A stretch of 10,000 nt of DNA. It comes from Actinidia chinensis. Lineage: Eukaryota; Streptophyta; Magnoliopsida; Ericales; Actinidiaceae. This document shows, in pieces, positions 1 to 7,329 of the stretch. Location of the stretch: the NCBI GenBank assembly GCA_009663005.1, contig CM018911.1:15557436-15567435 (forward strand), read 5' to 3'. The position numbers were made by a program, and so were the translations under genes. The notes beneath the pieces are model-generated. The model saw only the letters and a program-made list of their open reading frames with translations. It searched no databases and was not told where the DNA came from. The first letter of the stretch is position 1; every line of letters begins with the position of its first letter.

Positions 1-74
1 GTGAGACTAACACTTTTAACAGCCATTTCCAATGTATGTCACTTAAGAGAGGATGGGGAAATTAACATTTGAAT

Positions 75-857
75 GCTATCCTATATTTCATTTTGTTGTT
101 GGACGAAACTAAGAGAGAAGTTAATGCTAAATAGGAAATTTGGAGAGAAACATTTGAGTCAAAAGGGTTTAAAATAAGAGTAAAATTGACTATATGGAAT
201 GTGAAATTTAGTAACATAAGTACTTATATAGGGAAGAAGTGAATATTAAAAAGCGAACATTTTCGTTATCTAGGTTTGGTTGTTAAGAAGGATGGAGTGA
301 TTGTGACTGATATAACCCATAAAATCGATGGCTCAATTGAAGGTGTCCTTCGGGCGTTTAATGCAATAAACGGAAACCTAAAAAATTGAAAGGAAGATCT
401 TATAGAACAGATACAAGGCCAGCAATACTATACGAAACCGAATGTTGGGCTACTAAGAAATTACATATACATATAATGAGTGTGGCTGAAAAGAGAATGT
501 TAAGGTGGATGTATGGAAACACTAGGACAAATACAATTAGAAATGAAAACACTAACGAAATCATAGGGCTAACATCAATTGAAGATAAGTTAAGAGAAAA
601 TCGACTATGATGGTTTGGTTATGTACAGCAAAGGACGGGAGACGCGATACTAAATAAGAGTTATAAGATTAGGGTTAATGGAAATGCTAGGGGAAGAGGA
701 AAACCTAAATTGATATGGGATTATTGTGGTAAAGATGATATGAATTAATTGAATCCAACTGAACCGATTGCGCCTGACAGGGTAGAATGGTAAAAAAGAA
801 TTCATGTAGCCATCCTCAATTGATTGGGATACAAGGCTTAGTTGGTTGGTTGGGATT
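75..857 (+). mobile_element. 3' end of a decayed LINE (non-LTR retrotransposon, probably RTE-like)
   Basis: This is the C-terminal part of a plant LINE reverse transcriptase. Reading from about 102, one frame gives DETKREVNAK, then WRETFESKGFKI, then FRYLG near 261, which is the usual order after the catalytic motif in these plant elements. A -1 shift near 381-389 moves the reading to a second frame with ECWATKK, EKRMLRWMYGNTRTN and EDKLRENRL, followed by WFGYVQ, RGRGKPK and EWxKRIHVA. In-frame stops lie at 132-134, 240-242, 608-610, 746-748, 791-793 and 821-823, so the copy is dead. The expected FADD active-site segment just before 102 is not recognisable. The end, 841-854, is a run of GTTGG units preceded by GGGATACAAGGCTTAG, which resembles the short 3' UTR and TTG-repeat tail of plant RTE-type LINEs. 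The 5' limit is uncertain and may lie left of the window. RTE membership is inferred from the tail; LINE identity is firm. Confidence 0.85.
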
Positions 858-1314
858 GTCTTTCACTTTACAACTTTCTTTCATTAAGAACATTGTTGCG
901 AATACCAATGAGATTCTGATTATTTGATATATAGGGCTGTGTTTAGAAGAACAGCTGAACACTACACTAGCAACCCACAAATTGGATGGCACAAGTGAAG
1001 AATATATTGGGTAGATTCTAGGGGTTATGTTGTAACTGTATAGAACCCAAGAGGAAAACAGGATGGAAAAAAGACCTAACCAAGTCATTGCAGCTGTAAA
1101 ATGCATATTAAAATCTTATTCATCAGTAAAGAAGATTATGGTGAAACACTAGGAGTGAGAAGAAAAAGGGAAGACCATTGAAAGAACCTTATGGTGGGCC
1201 TTGGTGAGTTACTCCTAGACTGCATGAACTACAATACCGTGCAATTTTGATATTGCACTAGCTGAAAATTTTGTAAAGATCTTTGATGGCATAAAAGAAA
1301 AAGATGTTACTTAC
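858..1314. other. No recognisable gene
   Basis: This stretch separates the LINE tail from the MED33-like exon. A 96-codon minus-strand open frame (816-1106) overlaps the LINE end and has no family signature. On the minus strand an acceptor-like TTTTACAG is followed at about 1095 by CTGCAATGACTTGG. That has the phase expected for the next MED33 exon, but the sequence after it does not match. It is best read as intron or flank of the pseudogene. Confidence 0.5.
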
Positions 1315-1675
1315 AACAGTTCAAAGGCATGTCCTTCATGCTGACGCACTCAAAGTATGCAGTGCCAACATTGATGCCTGAAATAAACATCATTGCTTTT
1401 GCAGCAGCCTGATTGGCCGCAGAAATGACTGATTGGGGTGGAGCCAGTAAGCCCTTACAATCACCCAGACTCTGTAAGCTGGATACCAAATCCCCACGAC
1501 GCATTCCAGGAACCTCCTTTTCTTTACCGTGAATGCCGTCAGTGCATTCCATTTCATCAGTTGCTGCACTCTCCTCTTCCTCAATTAGGTCAGCAATCAC
1601 AAGAGAAGAGATAGTCAACAGCATGCACAAGCGAGTATCTAGCCGAGGCACAGGGCCCTCAATTGGATCCTTCTC
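1315..1675 (-). pseudogene. MED33: MED33-like exon, still open (120 codons)
   Basis: The exon starts in phase 0 directly after the acceptor TTGTTTCAG and ends one base into a codon at the donor GTAAGT. It is 361 bp long and has no stop in the used frame. The first residues, EKDPIEGPVPRLDTRL, follow naturally from LIQR at the end of the neighbouring exon. The middle is acidic (ADLIEEEESAATDE), and the end holds DLVSSLQSLGDCKGLLAPP, then the Ala-rich ISAANQAAAKAMMFISG, then MKDMPLNC. The family continues here with a conserved segment on a following exon, which I cannot find in the 1.3 kb to the left. An open frame over 120 codons beside a ruined exon suggests either recent decay or chance survival. 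Confidence 0.75.
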
Positions 1676-1812
1676 CTGAAACAATTCAACATATAAAAAA
1701 TAAAAATAAAATAATAGTTAGATTTCCGCAGATAGAAAAGTATAAATCCCACTAAGACATAGAAATTAAAATCTAATATTCCATGCAACTTTTCCGATCC
1801 TCTAACTTATCA

Positions 1813-2138
1813 CCTATGTTACATGGACTCTCTTAAAAGTAACTCGGCACTCAGATAAGAGTGTGGGATGTGTCCGACATTTTTATTTGGACACTCTTTT
1901 AAAAAAAAGTATTTAGTAATTCAAATTCACAAAAGAAATATGCTCAAACTATCAAATTATGCATGAAATGTCTTATGACATATTGTAAACACTATTTATC
2001 CGGGAAAATAAAATGGATATACTAAGAAATATGAATATTTCGGCACGTCCATACATCCTTGAAATGAAAATTAGATAACTTCAACACTTAGATATGTACC
2101 CGTATTTGACATCCGTATCTGAGTTCATGTAACATAGG
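1813..2138. mobile_element. MITE with 18-bp terminal inverted repeats in the MED33-like intron
   Basis: The left end reads CCTATGTTACATGGACTC (1813-1830). The right end reads GAGTTCATGTAACATAGG (2121-2138), its reverse complement with one mismatch. The hexamer TATCAC occurs directly outside both ends (1808-1813 and 2140-2145), fitting a target-site duplication; an 8-bp duplication with two changes (CTTATCAC/GCTATCAC) would suit the hAT superfamily. The interior is non-coding and holds TGTGTCCGACAT and TTGGACACTC, which resemble the GTCCGACAC-rich interior of a MITE family common in eudicots. There is no transposase, so it is a non-autonomous copy. Superfamily assignment is tentative. Confidence 0.75.
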
Positions 2139-2530
2139 CTATCACAAATAAGAAACAATTCATCACATGGGCATCGAGTCAAATTTCAGGCCAATGGGAT
2201 AATCTAAGAAATCAAAAGCATCAATTTCTGGTCAAAATCTTAATAATGAAGTTTAGATGTGGGATTTTTTTTATAGTTTGGCATACCCCTTTATTCCCCA
2301 TTTCTGGAACTAACAGAGCAAGGATTTGCCTTCTTTTTTTTTTTTACTGTAACACAGAGTCACAGACTATAAATGATCTTCAACATGCCATTGTGGTACC
2401 CACATTGAGATTAGAATAAGATTTTATCAAGCAAGCCCTATCCAAGTCTACATTAAAAATCATATCGGCAAAAGCATCATGAAGTAGGCGCAAGAGAGAA
2501 ATCCGAGTTTAGTAGTGACAAGTTCCTAAC
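2139..2530. other. Intron remainder, no recognisable feature
   Basis: AT-rich sequence between the MITE and the 92-bp MED33-like exon, read as the rest of that intron. It holds a T-tract at about 2332-2344 and no open frame or repeat I can name. Confidence 0.5.
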
Positions 2531-2622
2531 CCTCTGAATAAGACGAAGAGCGGCCATCCAAAGACCTAAAAAGCTTTCATGCCAAGTAGTTCCATTAAAT
2601 GCCTGAAGGGCCTTCAACAAAT
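2531..2622 (-). pseudogene. MED33: MED33-like exon, still open (92 bp)
   Basis: This short exon is bounded by TTTACAG (ending at 2623) and the donor GTTAGG (2525-2530). It starts with two bases that complete a GAT codon with the final G of the upstream exon, then reads LLKALQAFNGTTWHESFLGL and WMAALRLIQR. The TTWH...LGLW...ALRL pattern is a hallmark stretch of MED33/REF4-type proteins as I remember them. The downstream intron is 855 bp and contains a MITE; the upstream intron is 104 bp. Both splice phases agree with the neighbouring blocks, which supports a once-spliced genomic copy rather than a retroposed cDNA. Confidence 0.75.
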
Positions 2623-2726
2623 CTGTAAATGAAATCAAGATTTTTCATTGAGCATATGGTTTAAGAGAATATTATCAACTTTTTCGTACATTATATGCCG
2701 ACAACTAGGATAAAATTATCTTTTAC

Positions 2727-3091
2727 CAGTATTTATTTCAACAGCACTTGTTGTATTAACTTGTGAAACCCATCTCTGGAAAATCTTCTACACACCAGAC
2801 AAGAGGAAAGCCAGGAGTGCAATAACGACTAGCCCCATGACAAAGACCAGAGAAGAAGCCAAAGACAGAACGCCATCACCTCGTGAATTTTTGCGGAGAT
2901 CTCATTTTGCATTCCCAAGAAAGAATTTTCACGTAACGGTTGCCACTGTGGAAAGAAGCCTCTGCAGTCGTAACTTTTTGAATTTTCTCACTGCTGACGA
3001 ATTCGCAAACAAGCAGCTGTATTTGTTGAAGAAAACTTCCCCAATGTAGTGGCCTGTCGAAGCGGCAAGCAAGGAGTAAAACACCATTATT
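2727..3091 (-). pseudogene. MED33: MED33-like exon broken by frameshifts and a stop
   Basis: Family motifs appear in several alternating frames. RPLHWGSFLQQIQLL (near 3000-3050) and SWECKMRSPQKF (near 2885-2925) share one frame, which runs into a TGA at about 2873-2875. ANSSAVRKFKK sits in another frame. GLCHGASR then follows, and a WLP-type stretch near 2800-2820 is shifted again. The exon closes with QVNTTSAVEINT before the donor GTAAAAG. At least four small indels are needed to read it as one chain. The 5' edge is uncertain; the last residues I can match are NNGVLLLACRFDRPLHWG, near 3091. A short alternative exon starting at 2775 after TTTTCCAG is formally possible but leaves the upstream homology unexplained. 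Confidence 0.68.
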
Positions 3092-3554
3092 CGAACTTAA
3101 ATACAAGGAACAAGGCAAAGACAATGACAAGGCGAAGTTTATGAGGTCATTCCGCAGAAATGACTCTTTGAGCGGGAGTTGATTTGATATACAATTCCTT
3201 CTAATTTATGCGTAAAATGTCCAAATGGGCGCACTATGATTTTTGAGAAATGATATAGGTTCTTTAATGCATGGTTAATACCAAGGTGTACGCCTAATAA
3301 CAGTCCTTTCATTTCTATCTTGCCCTCAATAATAGAATTCGGGAAATGATTTCATACTGCAGAAGTGCATGAGAAATACTGCCGAAGTCCAACGCTTGCC
3401 GACGTTTTCCTACCAGGATCTATCCCCAAACCTTACATGGTTAGGTTGGGAATGTAGAAAATTTTGGGTGAATGAAAGCATAAGAGGAGTGGTTTTAAAC
3501 AACTCCTAAAAGGAAGTTATATAGAAACCAAATTGCATCTTCTTTACAGCCCTA
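3092..3554. other. Unassigned sequence
   Basis: No gene or named repeat is recognised. A minus-strand frame of about 68 codons (roughly 3141-3345) is open but matches no family I know. A small imperfect inverted repeat, CCCCAAACC against GGTTAGGTTGGG, lies near 3424-3451. The stretch could include upstream exons or introns of the MED33-like pseudogene that have decayed beyond recognition. Confidence 0.4.
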
Positions 3555-3619
3555 TGGTGCTTTATTTGGGTCATGACCAGCCTCTAAGGCTGTCATAAGT
3601 GGTAATCCAAAGCACCCCA
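3555..3619. repeat. Imperfect hairpin with arms of about 30 nt
   Basis: The outer stem pairs GGTGCTTT (3556-3563) with AAAGCACC (3609-3616). The inner stem is ATGACCAGCCT against AGGCTGTCAT around a CTA loop, with one bulged C. The middle pairs only partly. The fold could be the heart of a small palindromic transposon, part of an LTR, or a small-RNA precursor; the sequence alone does not decide. Confidence 0.55.
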
Positions 3620-4361
3620 TGATGAGGTTAACGCCCACTAGAGTATAATGATTAAATTAAAGCATTTGTTTAGCTATAAATGCTGAGATTTAGCACTGAA
3701 GAAAAAAGTACACCAACAACAATACCAACACCTACAGAAACAAACACACCATACATTTGAGTTCTTTGAGAGAGAGAGACAGATACAGTTTAGTTCGCCA
3801 ATGCTGATTTTGCGAGGTGTTCCAAAGTTAGATGGTTCAGCCGTTTTTCCTAGGGAGGAAGACGTCGGACAGCACCCTACAACACCCTCGGTAGGCGGCG
3901 AATCTTCTTAAGGAGACTGCGAATTGCAGGACCGGCTTAACTCTATTTGTATCTCTTATATTCAGTTTCGTAATTGAAATTTCTGTAATTTATTTTGATT
4001 AATGGAAATATTCGTTGAAATCTCTGATTGGCCGAATCAATTTTTCTAACAATCTTAAGAAAGATGCCCCTTTTTGATCTTGTGATCGGCAATCGAATTT
4101 CAGGACACTAATTCAGGTTCAGTTCTCATTGAGATACAGATCTTACATGTAAAGAGAAAGTTTGGGTACCTTTGATATGTACAGATCATAGACATGTAGA
4201 AATAAAAAAAAATAACTTCTATTTGAAAGAAAAAAAAATAGAAGGTATTCGGACTACCAGTAAAAAACACTTCAGTCGGCATCGGGTTGTCGAAACTCCG
4301 CCGAGATTGATATGTGATCCGAAGATTGTGAAAGAAAAAAAAAAACTTTTATAGTCAGAGA
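3620..4361 (+). promoter_or_regulatory. Possible plus-strand promoter or solo-LTR-like stretch
   Basis: A TATAAA box lies at 3675-3680 within GCTATAAATGC, followed by a CA-rich leader-like stretch (3710-3765), a GA repeat (3770-3782), a GC-richer block (3860-3945) and a T-rich stretch with TAATTTATTTTG near 3988. This order of TATA box, leader and T-rich tail resembles the U3-R-U5 layout of plant copia LTRs. I find no clean TG...CA ends, no target duplication and no tRNA primer site, so it may simply be a promoter-like fragment. It is in the opposite orientation to the copia body further right, so it is not that element's own LTR. From about 4100 to 4361 the sequence is A-rich and has no gene. 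Confidence 0.25.
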
Positions 4362-5216
4362 AGCGAGTCTCTCATTATTAGAAGAAATGAATGAGAGAAA
4401 GAGAGAGGGGGGACACGGATGAAGGAAATATATAAGAAAGAAAGAGAATAGAAAGAAGAGAAGAGAAGGAACATCATGGCATAGAAAGGAGAGAAAGGGG
4501 ACATGACTAAAAAAAGAAAAAAAAATGCATGCGCATTCTGACGGAGAGACAAGCACAGCTCGAGGGATAATATTATATATATCATAATAATTATAAACGG
4601 AACGATGTGCAGGCAGGGATATATATAATATTATATAATTTTTATATATATAATAAAAGAAGTTGGGAGAAGAGAAGAAAATAGCGGTGGAAGACATATT
4701 ATAATAATCTTATATATATTATATAATAATTATATAATATATATAAGAAATATTAGAGAAGCGTGGGAAGAATACTTATAATAATCTTATATATATAATA
4801 AGGTGGTTGAAATATTATATAATATATATATTAAAGTAAAGAGAAGGTGAAATATTATTATATATATATATTATCTATATATATGTAAAAGTAAAGGAAG
4901 CGTGGGAGCTAATTACAGTTTTAACCTTTACATGTTATTACAGTTTTATCACAAAGTTTTGATAAGTTCAGATTTAAAAAAAATAAATAAAAAATAAAAA
5001 TATACTTATATAATGAATTTTTTTTCCTTCAGTTATGTACATTATTGTTTTTAGGCCTAATATGAGAGTTTCTAATTAACTCAAAAGCGTAAAGAATTAT
5101 AAATTAACCTAATACTTACGGTGATATTTTTTAAACCAAAAGTTTGTTAAAAAAAAAATTATATTATTTTCCCAATATTTGGTAATTACAGATTTACCTA
5201 ATTTTTGAAAAATTAC
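4362..5216 (+). repeat. Left arm of a long inverted repeat
   Basis: Read forward, this arm matches the reverse complement of 8668-10000 almost throughout. Shared landmarks, in order, are GAGTCTCTCAT, AGAAGAAATGAATGAGA, GGACACGGAT, ATGGCATAGAA, TGCGCATTCTGA, GCAGGCA, AAGTAAAG, TTTACATGT, CAAAGTTTTGATAA (GAAAGTTTTGATAA in the right arm), ATGAGAGTTTCTA, CCAAAAGTTTGTTAA and TTTTTGAAAAA. The outer part is purine-rich on the plus strand, the middle is mostly AT runs, and the inner part is unique AT-rich sequence. The arm ends abruptly at about 5216, inside copia reverse transcriptase. Its true left limit is unknown because the matching part of the right arm leaves the window. No coding capacity is seen; open frames here are low-complexity artefacts. 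Confidence 0.85.
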
Positions 5217-5800
5217 ATCAATGTAAAGACAATAAAATAACATACCCTTCATTGTGTCCGGACATATAACATTTATAACTCGTGTGATTTTGAAGCCACT
5301 AGACAATACAACATTGTCACACTTCTCATGCCATTGTTTCGGTGCTTGTTTTGAGACCATACAATGATCTTACAAGTTACAAGACTTTTCCTTCTTTGCC
5401 AGGGGCGGAAAACCCTCAGGTGTTCCATGTAGATTTCTTATCTAAATTCATTTAGCGGAAAGCTTTTAACATCCATCTATGTATCTAGAGATTCGCCGAA
5501 AGCTGCGATCGGCAATATCATCGCTAATAGATGACTTCTCGAGACTGGTGAATAAGTATCAAAGTAGTCAGACCTTCTTTTTGTCTATATCCTTTGATAA
5601 CAGTTAGCTTTGACTTATCTAATTGATCTATCGCTTTCATCTTTCTCTGAAGATCCATTTGCTAGCCCAAAGGCTTATGCCTGCGGTAAATTCCCCAGTT
5701 CCACGTATGATTTTGCCAGAATGGATTCAATCTCACTCTTACTGCTCTTTCCACAATGGACCTTCAGGACAACTCACTGCTTCCTTGTATGTCTGAGTCA
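5217..5800 (-). pseudogene. Copia reverse transcriptase, N-terminal two thirds
   Basis: Motifs in order on the minus strand are QTYKEAV and GPLWKE (near 5740-5785), SEIESIL, SKWIF, YFDTYSPV (near 5550), MDVK, EIYMEHPEGF, KQAPKQWHEK (near 5325-5355), DNVVLSSGFKI and CLYID (5217-5231). This is the standard reverse-transcriptase palm and fingers order. The domain normally reads YVDD at the active site; here only the first aspartate survives and the sequence then switches to inverted-repeat DNA. Stops occur repeatedly between the motifs, and several frame changes are needed. Confidence 0.88.
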
Positions 5801-6058
5801 CTTTCTAACTATATAGTTGGAAGTCTGGACCAAAAGATGTTAAATTCTAGTTCTTGCTACGTCTCAATTTCTTTTCAAATTCATCTTTTTGGTCTGGCCG
5901 CTGTCATTAGCAGATGCAGAGTCCGTTTCACTGAACTTGACCACCAATGGATCTATATGGAAATATGCGTTCAAAGAACGACGCATTCCTAGACTCCATG
6001 TAGTATGCTGTGAATATCTGGTATTAGACTCATACAAAAGAAACCGATATGACCACTA

Positions 6059-6830
6059 CTATGTGTCATAACCGATGAACACACAATCAACGGTTTTTGG
6101 ACAATCTTCTCTCTTAGGAGGAGGTAGGGCCACCTTAGCAAGGACATCCCCACAGTACGGACAAGTTATACGTAGGACTCCTACCTTTAAAATTAACTCT
6201 ACGGATTTTATCCAACTTCTTGCGAGCACTATATTCAAGATATAGTTGACAGTAAGAATCGCTTCACCCCACATGTTTCTGAGGCAATCCAGGAACTTAT
6301 CAAACATTAGATTCATCATATCTTTTAGGGTACGAGTCTTCGTTCAGCAGTTCTATTTGTTGGGGATAAGGTGCAGTCGTTGATAGATAATTCCGTGTTT
6401 ATCACAGTATCCACCAAACAGATGATCATATTCCCCACCTCGTTCATTTTGCACAAACTTTAATCCTTCTGCTAAGTTTGATTTTCAACTTCATTCTTAT
6501 AAAGAATGAATTTGCAAAGCTTCATCTGCCTCTTTTAGCAAGTACACACAACAGTATTTCGTACACTTATCAAGAATGTAATGAATACTTGTTAGCATTG
6601 GGTATTTGAACATACTCAAAATCACCACACATCAGGTGAATTAAACCAATGGTCGGTACTTCTTTCAATCGAATGAAATGAAGGACCTAGTTACTTGCTT
6701 CAACACAAGTCTCCCACTTGTAAGTTTTATCAATTGGAATTGCCTGGATGTGACCAAGTTAATTAGTCTACGTTTAGCATCATACTTAAACATGTCCTAG
6801 TCTACCATGCCACAAAATGGAAGACTCAAG
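6059..6830 (-). pseudogene. Copia GAG-pre-integrase and integrase remnant
   Basis: The pre-integrase zinc-binding start LWHGRLGHV lies at about 6790-6828. The paired cysteine motif follows as KWETCVEA, with the first Cys replaced by Trp. Further on come DKCTKYCCVYLLK, ERGGEYDHLFGGYC, KHGII and, near 6260-6320, MMNLMFDKFLD with MWGEAILTVNYILN. The C-terminal part has LAKVALPPPK and PKTVDCVFIGY (6059-6150). The integrase normally uses a D, D-35-E triad to join cDNA to the host chromosome. Here the second Asp region reads LDK instead of DD, and the ERKN block containing the Glu is frameshifted. The stretch 5800-6059 continues as the linker to reverse transcriptase, with SEIPDIH-like and resistant-to-assign sequence. 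Confidence 0.85.
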
Positions 6831-7069
6831 CACATAAACAATTGGGAAATCCTTTTAGTATTGTAGGAATTATAATCATTACATTCATTTTGATAACCAT
6901 CAGTCATATAACGTTTCCTTACATACATTCGAGGCCTTTGACAGAGTAACTCTATTTGCCTCCCCATAACGAAAACCATGTCTGCTCAACCGAGAGCCAG
7001 ACACCCAGAATTCTTCCCGGATTCAGGCACTAATAACACATTGTTCAGAGTCAACTCTTTACCTGAATG

Positions 7070-7300
7070 TCATTTTTCAGGACCACTTTTCCAATCCCGC
7101 AACCTTCGGGTGGCTGAATTTCCCCATAAACACCTTCTCACCATGTGCCTGTTGGCTCGAAGGTAGTGAACATCGTCTATCGCAACAGACATGGCGAGTG
7201 CCCCAGTATCTCTCCAACATTTCTGTGGTTTTGACCCCACCATATTCACTTCATGAAACCATTGCTGAGAGGTTTGATAATCTCTAACACCCTCCGTGAT
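7070..7300 (-). pseudogene. Copia aspartic protease remnant
   Basis: VNMVGSKPQKCWRDTGA contains the catalytic DTGA of retrotransposon proteases (7199-7210), normally followed by a serine- or histidine-rich turn that is altered here to LAMSVA. Downstream, GNSATRR and, after a stop near 7067, SGKELTLNNVLLVPE match the rest of the fold. In life this domain cleaves the Gag-Pol polyprotein inside the virus-like particle. From 7060 down to 6830 the minus strand continues with GMYVGKGYMTDG-like sequence (RMYVRKRYMTDG), the spacer to integrase. Confidence 0.8.
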
Positions 7301-7329
7301 GACCTCAGTCATATGTAGCATGAGCTCGA

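Larger units (their letters stand above)
1315..3091 (-). pseudogene. MED33: MED33-like (REF4/RFR1) Mediator subunit, partial pseudogene
   Basis: Three consecutive blocks on the minus strand read like the middle of plant Mediator tail subunit MED33, a large nuclear protein (about 1,300 residues) that links transcription factors to RNA polymerase II and is known for controlling phenylpropanoid genes. In order they hold RPLHWGSFLQQIQLL and SWECKMRSPQ, then GLCHGASR and NTTSAVE (2727-3091); LLKALQAFNGTTWHESFLGL (2531-2622); and a 120-codon block with DPIEGPVPRLDTRLCMLL and ISAANQAAAKAMMFISG (1315-1675). Splice junctions agree in phase: ACTG/GTAAAAG at 2726, TTTACAG at 2623, AGG/GTTAGG at 2530, TTTCAG at 1676 and TGTT/GTAAGT at 1314. 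The upstream block needs several frame changes and contains a stop. Only about a fifth of the expected protein is present; no N-terminal or C-terminal exons are visible. It could be a truncated duplicate of an intact gene elsewhere. Identity rests on remembered family motifs. Confidence 0.72.

Noticed and set aside
816..1106. Minus-strand open frame of 96 codons with hydrophobic stretches
   Set aside because: It overlaps the LINE tail on the opposite strand and has no recognisable domain.
1040..1106. Next MED33 exon after an acceptor-like TTTTACAG
   Set aside because: The phase fits for a few codons, but the following sequence does not continue the family motif.
2837..3049. Plus-strand open frame of 70 codons
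   Set aside because: It is antisense to the block carrying MED33-like motifs on the minus strand.
3141..3345. Minus-strand frame of about 68 codons with GLLLGVHLGINHALKN
   Set aside because: It loosely recalls an RNase H-like stretch but lacks catalytic residues, and neither neighbour supports it.
4272..4697. Minus-strand open frames of 141 and 76 codons
   Set aside because: The translations are Phe/Ser/Leu/Tyr-rich from purine-rich and AT-repeat DNA; the matching right arm does not conserve the frames.
4780..4900. CRISPR-like or satellite array
   Set aside because: Units are degenerate AT-rich repeats without constant repeat and spacer lengths, in a plant nuclear context.
4362..5216. Left arm as the 3' LTR of the copia element, with the right arm as its 5' LTR
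   Set aside because: LTRs are direct repeats; these arms are inverted, and the copia match runs straight into the left arm inside reverse transcriptase without RNase H or a polypurine tract.
5610..6071. Plus-strand open frames
   Set aside because: They lie opposite copia reverse transcriptase and its linker and are antisense shadows.
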